Positions 8,103 to 16,719 of a stretch of DNA of 64,000 nt are shown piece by piece. The translations under genes and the position numbers were made by a program. The stretch is taken from positions 62,001 to 126,000 of the forward strand of contig NZ_JBHRYJ010000001.1 of NCBI RefSeq assembly GCF_042648965.1, written 5' to 3'. Within the stretch, counting starts at the first letter, position 1. The number at the start of each line of letters is the position of its first letter. A model generated the notes under the pieces. That model was not told where the DNA came from. It worked only from the letters and a program-made list of their open reading frames with translations, and made no database searches. This DNA comes from Ferrovibrio xuzhouensis. GTDB taxonomy: Bacteria > Pseudomonadota > Alphaproteobacteria > Ferrovibrionales > Ferrovibrionaceae.

Positions 8103-9275
8103 TTGACCGCCAGCGCCATCCAGGCCAGCCCGTATTCGCCTGATCCGTCGTCCCATGCCCGTCGCTTCGACCGCGTCGCCATCAGCAGCGTTTTCGGCGA
8201 TCCGCTGGACCGCAGCACCTGGTCGGGGGCGCCGGCCAATGTCGGGCGCTGCCTGCAGAAGATGGGCATCGCCGTCGAAGGGGTCTGCTCCGGCATCCGC
8301 CGCGGCGAACTGCGCCTGCTGGCCCTGCAATACATGCTGATGGGCTACGGCCGGCCGCCCGGCAGCGAAGCCGTGCGCCGCATGCAGGCCGCCCGCCGGC
8401 GGGCCGGCGAGCAGCTGGAGGAAACGCTGCGCCGCCGGCGGATTCGCCATGTGCTCCACATGGGCACCCTCGACCTTCCCGCCCGCATGCCGGACAGTGG
8501 CATCCGTCACTATCTGTATTGCGATCATGACTGGGCCCTGTCGCTGGCCCATCGTCCGGACCGTCACCACTATTCCCGTTCGGCCATCGCCGCCTTCGAG
8601 GACCTGGAAAAACAGTCTCTCGACTCGGTCGAGCATATCTTCACCTTCGGCGCCTACGTCCGGGACCACATCATCAGTCACTATGGCGTGGCACCGGATC
8701 GCGTGACTGCCGTGGGCTCCGGGATGGGCGATATCGAACCCTATGCCGGCGCCAAGGATTATGACCGGCCGCACCTGCTGTTCGTCGCCAAGCACCTGTT
8801 CGCCGCCAAGGGCGGGATGCTGCTGCTGGACGCCCTGCGGATTGCCCGCGCCCGCCGCCCGGATATCCAGCTGACGGTTGTCGGTGACAAGCGCAGCCGG
8901 CCTTTCGTGCCGGAGGATCCGTCGATCCGTTTCTACGCTCATCTGCCATGGCGCGAGCTGCAGCGCCTGATGCGCATGTCGAGCCTGCTGGTCCAGCCCA
9001 TGCTGAACGACCCGTGGGGACAGGTGTATCTCGAAGCCATGGTGTCCCGCACGCCGGTGATCGGCCTGAACCGCAACGGGCTGCCGGAGATCACCGAAGG
9101 CGGACGGCATGGTTTTCTGGTCGACCGTGCCGACCCGGAACAGCTCGCCGCAGTCATTCTCGATGCCCTGGCCGACCCGAAGCGGCTCGCCGGCATGGGA
9201 CGCAGCGGCCAGGCCCATATCCTGCGGTCATATTCCTGGGACGCGGTCGCCGACCGCATCGCGCATCACGCCTGA
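8103..9275 (+). CDS. GT4-family glycosyltransferase
   Basis: A 390-residue GT-B transferase. The C-terminal half has a DRPHLLFVAKHLFAAKGG nucleotide-sugar region near residue 225 and a GT4-type donor site around DPWGQVYLEAMVSRTPVIG. The GLPEITEGGRHGFLVDRADP stretch that follows is typical of GT4 enzymes. It starts with TTG at 8103, with GAGG 7 bp upstream, and no in-frame ATG is close. It opens the operon GT-gmd-fcl-wzx. Linkage and sugar cannot be assigned; GDP-fucose or GDP-mannose is a reasonable donor given the next two genes. Confidence 0.82.
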   Translation: MTASAIQASPYSPDPSSHARRFDRVAISSVFGDPLDRSTWSGAPANVGRCLQKMGIAVEGVCSGIRRGELRLLALQYMLMGYGRPPGSEAVRRMQAARRRAGEQLEETLRRRRIRHVLHMGTLDLPARMPDSGIRHYLYCDHDWALSLAHRPDRHHYSRSAIAAFEDLEKQSLDSVEHIFTFGAYVRDHIISHYGVAPDRVTAVGSGMGDIEPYAGAKDYDRPHLLFVAKHLFAAKGGMLLLDALRIARARRPDIQLTVVGDKRSRPFVPEDPSIRFYAHLPWRELQRLMRMSSLLVQPMLNDPWGQVYLEAMVSRTPVIGLNRNGLPEITEGGRHGFLVDRADPEQLAAVILDALADPKRLAGMGRSGQAHILRSYSWDAVADRIAHHA

Positions 9276-9321
9276 CCGCCGAACATCAGACCCAAAACAC
9301 CCTGAAAACAAGGACCTCCCC

Positions 9322-10383
9322 ATGACCGACAAAGTCGCGCTGATTACCGGGGCCACCGGACAGGATGGCGCCTACCTTGCCGAGATGCTGCTGGACCGCG
9401 GCTATACGGTGCATGGCATCAAGCGGCGCTCGTCCTCGATCAACACCCGGCGTGTCGACCATCTCTATCAGGATCGCCATGAATCCGACGTCCGCTTCTT
9501 CCTGCATTATGGCGACATGACCGATTCCACCTCGCTGATCCGCCTGATCGACACGGTGCAGCCAACCGAGATCTACAATCTGGCAGCGCAGAGCCATGTC
9601 CAGGTCAGCTTCGAGACCCCGGAATACACCGCCAACACCGACGCGCTCGGCACCCTGCGCCTGCTGGAGGCGATCCGCATCCTGCGCATGCAGGAGCGCG
9701 TCCGCTTTTACCAGGCCTCGACCTCCGAGCTGTTCGGCAAGGTCATGGAAACCCCGCAGCGCGAGACCACGCCCTTCTATCCGCGCAGTCCCTACGCCGT
9801 CGCCAAGCTGTATGCCTACTGGATCACGGTGAATTACCGCGAAGCCTATGGCATGCATGCGTCGAACGGCATCCTGTTCAACCATGAAAGCCCGATCCGC
9901 GGCGAGACCTTCGTCACCCGCAAGATCTCGCGTGCCGTCGCCGCCATCGAGCATGGCATGGAGAAATGCCTGTTTCTGGGCAACATCGACTCGAAGCGCG
10001 ACTGGGGCCATGCCCGCGATTATGTCGAGGGCATGTGGATGATCCTGCAGCAGGAGCAGCCGGACGATTACGTTCTCGCCACCGGCGAGGTGCATTCGGT
10101 GCGGGAGTTCGTCGAACTCGCCTTCCGCCATATCGAGCGGCCGATCGCCTGGAAGGGCAAGGGCCTTGACGAGAAGGGCGTCTGCCAGCGCACCGGCGAT
10201 ACACTGGTCGCCATCGACCCGGCCTACTACCGGCCGACCGAGGTGGATTTCCTGCAGGGCAGCCCCGGCAAGGCGATCGACCGCATCGGCTGGCGCCACA
10301 AGACCACCTTCGAGGAACTGGTCGCCGAAATGGTCGCAGCCGACCGCCTGTCCATGCAGCAAAACGAGTTCCGCAATGCCTGA
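9322..10383 (+). CDS. gmd: GDP-mannose 4,6-dehydratase
   Basis: A 353-residue short-chain-dehydrogenase-type enzyme that converts GDP-mannose to GDP-4-keto-6-deoxymannose. The NADP-binding TGATGQDGAYLAEMLL is at the N-terminus, followed by the Gmd-specific KRRSSSINTRRVDHLY. The catalytic Tyr-Lys pair is in SPYAVAKLYAYW, after STSELFG. The length is normal for the family. AAGGAC lies about 8 nt before the ATG. The stop overlaps the start of the fucose synthase gene by 8 bp, so the two steps to GDP-fucose are translationally coupled. Confidence 0.96.
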   Translation: MTDKVALITGATGQDGAYLAEMLLDRGYTVHGIKRRSSSINTRRVDHLYQDRHESDVRFFLHYGDMTDSTSLIRLIDTVQPTEIYNLAAQSHVQVSFETPEYTANTDALGTLRLLEAIRILRMQERVRFYQASTSELFGKVMETPQRETTPFYPRSPYAVAKLYAYWITVNYREAYGMHASNGILFNHESPIRGETFVTRKISRAVAAIEHGMEKCLFLGNIDSKRDWGHARDYVEGMWMILQQEQPDDYVLATGEVHSVREFVELAFRHIERPIAWKGKGLDEKGVCQRTGDTLVAIDPAYYRPTEVDFLQGSPGKAIDRIGWRHKTTFEELVAEMVAADRLSMQQNEFRNA

Positions 10384-11353
10384 ACGAAACCAGTATTCCC
10401 TGGCCGGCAAGCGCGTCTGGGTTGCCGGCCACCGTGGCCTGGTCGGCAGCGCGATCCAGCGGCGCCTGCAAAGCGAGAACTGCGAGGTAATGACGGCGCC
10501 GCGCCAGCGCCTCGACCTGCGCGATCCGGCGCAGGTCGACCTGTGGATGCGCGAGGTCCACCCCCATGCCGTCTTCGTCGCCGCGGCAAAAGTCGGCGGC
10601 ATCCATGCCAACGACACTCGCCCGGGTGAATTCCTCTACGACAACCTGATGATCGAGGCGAATGTCATCGACGCGGCACGGCGGCACCGGGTCGAGAAGC
10701 TGGTCTTCCTCGGCTCGTCCTGCATCTATCCGCGCATGGCGCCGCAACCGATCCCCGAAACCGCCCTGCTGACCGGGCCACTCGAATCGACCAATCAGTG
10801 GTATGCCATCGCCAAGATCGCCGGCCTGATGCTCTGCCAGGCCTATCGCCGGCAACATGGCTGCGACTTCGTGTCGGTCATGCCGACCAATCTCTATGGA
10901 CCGGGCGACAATTTCGACCTGCAGAACAGCCATGTGATCCCGGCCCTGCTGGCCAAATTCCACACCGCCAAGGTCAGCGGGTCGCCGACCGTCAGCGTCT
11001 GGGGCAGCGGCCGCGCCCAGCGGGAATTCCTGCATGTCGATGACGCAGCCGATGGCATCGTCTTCGCCATGAAGCAGTATTCCGACGAGCCGCCGATCAA
11101 TCTCGGCACCGGACAGGAAATCCCGATTGCCGATCTGGCCGAACTGACCGGCGAGATCGTCGGCTACCGCGGACGCATCACCTTCGACACCAGTCGGCCC
11201 GACGGCACGCCGCGCAAGGTGGTCGACACCAGCCGGCTGCGCGGCCTCGGCTGGCAGGCCCGGATCAGCCTGCGCGACGGCCTGAAGGAAACCTATGCCT
11301 GGTATGCGGAAAACCATGACAGCGCCCGCCAGGGAGCACTGGCTCATCACTAG
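10376..11353 (+). CDS. fcl: GDP-L-fucose synthase
   Basis: A 325-residue epimerase/reductase that turns the Gmd product into GDP-L-fucose. It has the NADP loop VAGHRGLVGSAI, the SSCIYP segment with the catalytic Ser, and the Tyr-Lys pair in NQWYAIAKIAGL. PTNLYGPGDNFD is also characteristic. The length matches the WcaG/Fcl family. It overlaps gmd by 8 bp and is followed at once by the flippase gene. Together with ManB and ManC elsewhere in the window, the full route from mannose-6-phosphate to GDP-fucose is present. Confidence 0.96.
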   Translation: MPERNQYSLAGKRVWVAGHRGLVGSAIQRRLQSENCEVMTAPRQRLDLRDPAQVDLWMREVHPHAVFVAAAKVGGIHANDTRPGEFLYDNLMIEANVIDAARRHRVEKLVFLGSSCIYPRMAPQPIPETALLTGPLESTNQWYAIAKIAGLMLCQAYRRQHGCDFVSVMPTNLYGPGDNFDLQNSHVIPALLAKFHTAKVSGSPTVSVWGSGRAQREFLHVDDAADGIVFAMKQYSDEPPINLGTGQEIPIADLAELTGEIVGYRGRITFDTSRPDGTPRKVVDTSRLRGLGWQARISLRDGLKETYAWYAENHDSARQGALAHH

Positions 11354-12878
11354 GTCGCCCGTGTCCGCCACCGCCGACGGCCTCGATACCAGCCACCTGC
11401 AGCGCGATCTCGGCCGCCGCTCCCTGCGCGGCGGCACGATCGCCTTTGCCAGCCAGCTGGTCCGCTTCGCCGCGCAGTTCGCGGCGACTGCCCTGCTTGC
11501 CCGCCTGCTGACGCCGGAAACCTTCGGCCTCGTCGCCATGGCCGGCTCCATCGCCATCATCCTCGACATGGTGAAGGAATTCGGCCTGTCGGCGGCCACC
11601 ATCCAGCGCGAGGAGATCAGCCAGGCACAGGTCTCCACCCTGTTCTGGATCAACATCGCGATCAGCCTGGGTATCGCCGCGGCCCTGATGCTGGTCGCGC
11701 CGCTGCTGGCAGCTTTCTATGGCCAGCCGGAACTGACCGGCATCACCCGCTGGCTGGCCGCCGGCTTCATTGCCAGCGGCGCCACCGTGCAGCACTGGGC
11801 ATTGCTGCGCCGGCAGATGCGGTTCGGCACCATCGCCCTGCTCGAGACCAGCGCCGAACTGACCGCCGCCGCCATCGCCATCGCGCTCGCCTGGCACGGC
11901 GCCGGCTACTGGGCGCTGGTGGTGCAGCGGCTGCTGGCGGCCGCCCTCATGCTGATCGGCAGCTGGCTGCTCTGCGCCTGGCGGCCCGGCTTTGCCGTCA
12001 CCACGGCCGGCCTGCGCGACATGCTGGGCTTCGGTGCCTCGGTGACCGGCTTTGGCCTGATCAGCGTCGCCGCCCGTAGCGTCGACCAGATCCTGATCGG
12101 CTGGCTGTGGGGTCCCGTGACCCTCGGCCTTTACGAGCGGGCGGCCAAGCTGCTGCTGGTGCCGGTCAACAACCTCAATGCGCCGCTGTATGCCGTAGCG
12201 ATGCCGGCGCTGAGCCGCCTGCAGGACCAGCCGATCCGCTATCGCAACGGCTTCCTACTGGTGTTCGAAAAATTCGCCATGGTGACGATGCCGGTGGCCG
12301 CCGGCGCCATTGCCACCGCCGACTGGATCGTGGTTCTGCTGTTCGGCCCGCACTGGGCTGCGGCGGCCGTCTATGTGGCCTGTTTCGCCGCCGCCGCCGC
12401 GGTGCTGCCGGTCACGCTGGCAGCCGCCCTGCTCTACCAGACCCAGAACCGTTCCGGCGAGATGCTGCGTGCCGGACTGGCCGATGCCGTGCTGGTCGTC
12501 GGCGCGATTGCCGCCGGCCTGCCTTTCGGCGCCACCGGAGTCGCCGTCGCCTATGCGGTGGCGGGTCCGCTGCTGCGCCTGCCGGCCGCCTTCTGGCTGG
12601 CCGGACGCAAAGGCCCGGTCAGCACGGCGGACCTCTTTGCCGGCATTGTGCCGGCCGCCGCTGCGGCCGTGGCCACGCCGGTGGCGATCTGGTGGCTGCG
12701 GCAGACCACAGCCTTCTCCGGGCTCGGGGCGTTTGCCGGACTGATGGTGGCGATGGCCGTCGGACTGATCGTCACCGCGACGGTCTATCTGGCGCTACCG
12801 CGCAGCCGGCGGGCCCTGACCACCGCCTGGCAGCTGATGCGCAGCCACGCCGTGGCCGGAGCCACCGGCCCGGGCTGA
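11316..12878 (+). CDS. wzx: Polysaccharide flippase, Wzx/WzxC-like
   Basis: A roughly 520-residue MOP-superfamily membrane protein with about 12-14 hydrophobic segments and the family N-terminus (GRRSLRGGTIAFASQLVRFA, then LARLLTPETFGLVAMAGS). The mid segment RSVDQILIGWLWGPVTLGLY is typical of the WzxC/TuaB branch. It should move lipid-linked repeat units across the inner membrane. The start is uncertain: ATG at 11316 overlaps fcl by 38 bp, while GTG at 11361 lies just after the fcl stop and would make it 15 residues shorter. It is the last gene of its operon, 4 bp from the convergent beta-helix gene. Confidence 0.88.
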   Translation: MTAPAREHWLITRSPVSATADGLDTSHLQRDLGRRSLRGGTIAFASQLVRFAAQFAATALLARLLTPETFGLVAMAGSIAIILDMVKEFGLSAATIQREEISQAQVSTLFWINIAISLGIAAALMLVAPLLAAFYGQPELTGITRWLAAGFIASGATVQHWALLRRQMRFGTIALLETSAELTAAAIAIALAWHGAGYWALVVQRLLAAALMLIGSWLLCAWRPGFAVTTAGLRDMLGFGASVTGFGLISVAARSVDQILIGWLWGPVTLGLYERAAKLLLVPVNNLNAPLYAVAMPALSRLQDQPIRYRNGFLLVFEKFAMVTMPVAAGAIATADWIVVLLFGPHWAAAAVYVACFAAAAAVLPVTLAAALLYQTQNRSGEMLRAGLADAVLVVGAIAAGLPFGATGVAVAYAVAGPLLRLPAAFWLAGRKGPVSTADLFAGIVPAAAAAVATPVAIWWLRQTTAFSGLGAFAGLMVAMAVGLIVTATVYLALPRSRRALTTAWQLMRSHAVAGATGPG

Positions 12879-12882
12879 CGCG

Positions 12883-14157
12883 TCACACGCCGACGGCGGC
12901 GCCGTCGTCGTCGCGTTGCGGTGGTGAATCCTTGATGCGCAGGCGGCCGCTGCGATCGACCCAGAGGTGGTAGTCGCCAAGGCGCAACTGGTTTTTGCTC
13001 TGCCAGCCGGCACCGCAGCGCAAGCCCCCACCGGCGCCGTCATTGCCCAGTTCGGTGCCTTCGAACCCGCCCTGATAACTGATCCTGCCGCTGCAACCGA
13101 CCACTGTGGCTGTCGCCTTGCCGTCACCCCGCAGCCGCGCCAAGCCGGCCTGCCGGGCGCCGGCATCGCCACTGCCGGCGCAGCCGACCATCACCAGGCG
13201 GCCGGTGACATAGGCGTCGATCAGCCGCTGCTGCTTGAACATCGAATAGGCGGTGCAGCCGACCAGCGTGGCAAAACCCTGCAGCGAGATGCCGGCGCCG
13301 CCGCCGGCGAAGTCACGGGCGGCCTCATGGTTGTTCTCGAAACCGCAATGGGTCAGCAGGGTACAGCCGTTTTCCGCCTGCAGGCCGAACCGCCCGCTGA
13401 GCAGGAAATAGCAGCCGTGAAATCCGACGTCGTAGCAGCCCTGGATCATGGCCACGCCGTTCTTCGCATTCTCGCCGAACACGCAGCCCATGACATGCAT
13501 GGCGGACAGGATACCGGCGCGGCGGCCGTGAGCGAAGGTGGCTCCGTTGCCGCCATTGTGCCGCAGGTAGCAGTTGATCAGCTGGCCCTCGAAGACGTTG
13601 CCTTCAAGATGACAGCCATCGCCGCCGCAGTTCTGCACAACGACATCGCGCAGGCAGAAATTATACAGGTAGTGTTCCTTGCTCTCGCAAAGGACCTCGA
13701 TGCCGTGTCCGTCCTTGCCGTTGCCGAGAATATCGAGTCCCTCGATCAGCATGAAGCGCGCGGTGGCGGCACTGTCGATGCGCAGGACACTGACTTTACC
13801 CCGGATCTCCGATACCAGCCGGGCGCCATGGGCGATGATGCCGTGCTGGCGCGTCACCTCGCCGGTCAGCGTCACCTGCAGGCCCCGGGTGACCCGGTAA
13901 TCCCCCGGCGGGATCGTCAGCAGCGCGCCGGCGCCACTGAAGGCCGCGGTCAGGGCGTTCTGCAGGGCCTGTGTGTCGTCGGCGCGGCCATCGCCCACTG
14001 CACCGAAATCGGTGGCCGACAAACGCATCCCCGGCCGCCCCGCCTCGCGCGGACTCGCGGCGGCCGGGGGTGCACCCAGCCAGCCGCCGGCCATCGCGCC
14101 GGCGCCGGCCAGCAGCAGGCTGCGCCGGCCCGGACCGGGCCGGTCAGGCGGCTGCAT
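12883..14157 (-). CDS. Tat-exported right-handed beta-helix protein (pectate-lyase-3-like)
   Basis: A 424-residue protein with a twin-arginine signal (GRRSLLLAGAGAMAGGWLGA) ending near PAAAS. The mature N-terminus has SATDFGAVGDGRADDTQALQ, the standard opening of the pectate_lyase_3 fold. Repeated short strands follow with many Gly, Asn and Cys residues (such as GDGCHLEGNVFEGQLINCYL), consistent with parallel beta-helix coils. Such proteins in polysaccharide loci act as lyases, hydrolases or epimerases, or simply bind the glycan; no catalytic set can be named from reading. It overlaps the Wzy-like gene by 14 bp, so it is probably made with the polymerase and acts on the same polymer in the periplasm. 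Confidence 0.78.
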   Translation of the reverse strand: MQPPDRPGPGRRSLLLAGAGAMAGGWLGAPPAAASPREAGRPGMRLSATDFGAVGDGRADDTQALQNALTAAFSGAGALLTIPPGDYRVTRGLQVTLTGEVTRQHGIIAHGARLVSEIRGKVSVLRIDSAATARFMLIEGLDILGNGKDGHGIEVLCESKEHYLYNFCLRDVVVQNCGGDGCHLEGNVFEGQLINCYLRHNGGNGATFAHGRRAGILSAMHVMGCVFGENAKNGVAMIQGCYDVGFHGCYFLLSGRFGLQAENGCTLLTHCGFENNHEAARDFAGGGAGISLQGFATLVGCTAYSMFKQQRLIDAYVTGRLVMVGCAGSGDAGARQAGLARLRGDGKATATVVGCSGRISYQGGFEGTELGNDGAGGGLRCGAGWQSKNQLRLGDYHLWVDRSGRLRIKDSPPQRDDDGAAVGV

Positions 14158-15487
14158 GGCGCACCCCCGGCAACGGCCGCCAGTAGGCCCGGCGTGCGGG
14201 CGCCGCCGGCGCGACCGGCTGGCGCCGCGCCAGGATGGTGAGGCCGGCCGATAGCAGCAGCACGGCCCAGGTTTTGGGACCGACGTAGGCCCCCGAGGCC
14301 TGGCCGAATACCGCCCAGGCGATCCAGCAGAAAGCGAGGCTGGGCGCGCCGAGCTGCCGCAGCCAGACCGACAGCGCCACGAAGATGACCGAGCCCCAGA
14401 CCAGACCGAGATAGATCCAGTGCAGCCAGAAAAAATTGGTCAGCACGTCGGCGATGCGCGTGATCTTCCAGCCGGCGGAGAAATTCGCCGACTGCACATA
14501 CACATTGAGTACCAGATCGGCGATGAAATCTGCTCCCGTCAGCCCGGCGCCGGCCCAGGGGTACTGCTCGATGACATGTCGCGCTACCAGGGCAGGCCCG
14601 ATCACCCGGTAGAAGAAGCTCGGGTCATTGCCGGCCAGGATGAAGCTCAGGCGCTCGGAATAGACCGTCAGGCCGATGGTGACAAACACCACCAGCAGGA
14701 TGGCCGACAGCATGATGACGGCGATGCGCCGTGTCGCGCTGCCGCGGCCAGCATCGACGAACAGATAATAGGCCACCAGCACCGGCAGGGACAGCAGCAG
14801 CGTCGGGCCGGGCATGGCGAGCAGGCCGGAGGCCAGCAGCACGGCAAACAGCGGCAGCTTCCAGCGGCTGGTCGAAACGATGAACCACGACAGGGTAAAC
14901 AGCGTATAGGAAAAGGTGACAGCCGAGGGTTCCGAGGTGAACAGCTTGGGCCGCACCTTGCCGTAAAGCAGTCGGTCGCGCAGGTCGGCGTCATAGATGC
15001 CGGAATCGTAGATTGCGAGCCGCACCTGGTCGCTCAGCCGGTCGAGACCCGCATAGGTCTCAAGCAGGCAGCCGATCACGATGAAGAGCGAAAACCCGAG
15101 GAAGAACCGGGCGAGCTGGCGCCGCGTCGCCAGCAGGACGGTCAGCAGCATGGCGTAACCGATCACCAGCGAATAGACGAGCTGGACGAGGCCGGTGAAT
15201 CGCTTGGGCAGATAGGTATAGTCCGGTGCCGACAATACGGCACCGACATAGAGCAGGATGATGCCGAACAGTCCGGCCAGATGCATCGGCTGCATCTGGT
15301 CGCGCCGGCGCCACAGCAACACCAGGCCGGCAAGCCCCGAAGGCGCCGAGGGCAACGGTATGGAGGGACTGATATGAATCGCCACCTCCAGATAGATACC
15401 GATGAAGAAGACTGCCAGCAGGATGAAATCGAAGGCCGCCAACCCTGGAGCCGCCGCTGCGCTGCGGGCCATCCCGGCGCGGGTCAT
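14144..15487 (-). CDS. O-antigen polymerase/ligase-like membrane protein (Wzy-like)
   Basis: A 447-residue protein with roughly 11-12 hydrophobic segments. A larger periplasmic loop around residues 160-200 (DSGIYDADLRDRLLYGKVRP) and another near 290-330 (NDPSFFYRVIGPALVARHVI, then YPWAGAGLTGADF) resemble the polymerase loops of Wzy/WaaL proteins, which are poorly conserved. In a Wzx/Wzy-type locus with Wza and Wzc, this is the best candidate for the repeat-unit polymerase. It overlaps the upstream glycosyltransferase gene by 4 bp. Assignment rests on topology and context. Confidence 0.7.
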   Translation of the reverse strand: MTRAGMARSAAAAPGLAAFDFILLAVFFIGIYLEVAIHISPSIPLPSAPSGLAGLVLLWRRRDQMQPMHLAGLFGIILLYVGAVLSAPDYTYLPKRFTGLVQLVYSLVIGYAMLLTVLLATRRQLARFFLGFSLFIVIGCLLETYAGLDRLSDQVRLAIYDSGIYDADLRDRLLYGKVRPKLFTSEPSAVTFSYTLFTLSWFIVSTSRWKLPLFAVLLASGLLAMPGPTLLLSLPVLVAYYLFVDAGRGSATRRIAVIMLSAILLVVFVTIGLTVYSERLSFILAGNDPSFFYRVIGPALVARHVIEQYPWAGAGLTGADFIADLVLNVYVQSANFSAGWKITRIADVLTNFFWLHWIYLGLVWGSVIFVALSVWLRQLGAPSLAFCWIAWAVFGQASGAYVGPKTWAVLLLSAGLTILARRQPVAPAAPARRAYWRPLPGVRHAAA

Positions 15488-16719
15488 AGCGCCCCGATGG
15501 CCGTCGCCAGCTGCGTCCCCCGGCTGGTCCAGTGAAAACTGTCGCGGCAGGCATCGTAGGCGCGATCGTGCAGGCGGTTGAGCTGCTCGAAATCGTCGAT
15601 GACCTGCAGGGCGCCACGTGCCAGCGCAGCATAGTCCGGGTAGTAGAGGATGCTATCCTGATGCTGCAGGGGCACTCCGGCCACCGATCCGCTGAGCGCC
15701 AGGATCGGCATGCGATTAAAGATATAGTCCAATACCTTCAACTTGAAACCGCCGCCGAACCGTTCGACGACCAGAGCCACGCGCGCCTCGCGCATGAAAT
15801 CGAGCACACCGTCCACCGTGCCGGTGAAGCGCGTGGCAGACACCCGCCCGCGCATGTAACGCAGGAAATCCTCGTCTGCGCTGCCGACGACCTGCAGCTC
15901 GGCGTTGTTGGCAGCGAACAACGGGTCGGCAACGGCAATAAACTGCTCGAGATTGATCCGCTTGGCGATCCAGTCGAAACTGCCAAGAATAATAGCCCGG
16001 CGCGGCTGCGCCTGCGTGATATGCCGCGTCACCGCTTTCTGGCCACTGTATCCTGGCGTCAGCACTTCCACCCGGCGGTCCGGCCGATCCGCCAGATACA
16101 GCATCCGGTCCTCGGGCGTGATCGCCGTGACCATGTCGACGGCATCGAGCATCCGGCTTTCGAGCCAGCCGGTCTTCAGGGCATCAAACCGCAGGACCTG
16201 GCGTTTGACAAAATTCGGATGGTTGCCGGCGATCTGTACCCGCAGGCTGCGTTCGTGGTTATGCGAAATATAGATCAGACGCGGGCGCGACGTCCGGTCG
16301 GGATAATGCCGCAGCACCAGCGGCAGCGCCCAGCCGACCGAAATACCGTCAAGGACAATGGCATCCCACTTTCTGGCGCCCAGACGCTCCTGCAGCCGGC
16401 GTCGCAGCTGCGGCGTCCAGGCACGGTCCGCGATGCCCGGCAGCACCGACAGCAGGCTGCGCCAGCTCGAGCGCCGCAGATTGTCGCTGAGCCACCAGCT
16501 CGCATTCGCCGCCGTGTTGCGGGTCGGCGGAATATCCCGCGACCGCGCCAGTCCCAGAATATCGATGTGGGCACCGGTTTCGATCATGGCGTCGATCAGT
16601 CCGCCGGAATAGATGAACTGCCCGTTATGGCGCGGCTCGGGGTCCGCCAAGGTCAGCCACAGATACTGTGCCGGGGCTTCATCCGTTTTCCGATTGGTCA
16701 GTTCAGTAAGCATTTTCAC
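15484..16719 (-). CDS. GT4-like glycosyltransferase
   Basis: A 411-residue GT-B transferase. The N-terminal half has an acceptor-side loop with a Gly pair (FIYSGGLIDAMIETGAHIDI) and YISHNHERSLR. The C-terminal half includes RRAIILGSFDWIAKRINLEQ and a donor-site-like FGGGFKLKVLDYIFNRMPIL, where the usual E-x7-E is replaced by a shorter acidic pattern. It lies between the initiating sugar-phosphate transferase and the Wzy-like gene and overlaps both (17 and 4 bp), so it probably adds an early sugar of the repeat unit. The exact specificity is unknown. Confidence 0.75.
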   Translation of the reverse strand: MKMLTELTNRKTDEAPAQYLWLTLADPEPRHNGQFIYSGGLIDAMIETGAHIDILGLARSRDIPPTRNTAANASWWLSDNLRRSSWRSLLSVLPGIADRAWTPQLRRRLQERLGARKWDAIVLDGISVGWALPLVLRHYPDRTSRPRLIYISHNHERSLRVQIAGNHPNFVKRQVLRFDALKTGWLESRMLDAVDMVTAITPEDRMLYLADRPDRRVEVLTPGYSGQKAVTRHITQAQPRRAIILGSFDWIAKRINLEQFIAVADPLFAANNAELQVVGSADEDFLRYMRGRVSATRFTGTVDGVLDFMREARVALVVERFGGGFKLKVLDYIFNRMPILALSGSVAGVPLQHQDSILYYPDYAALARGALQVIDDFEQLNRLHDRAYDACRDSFHWTSRGTQLATAIGAL

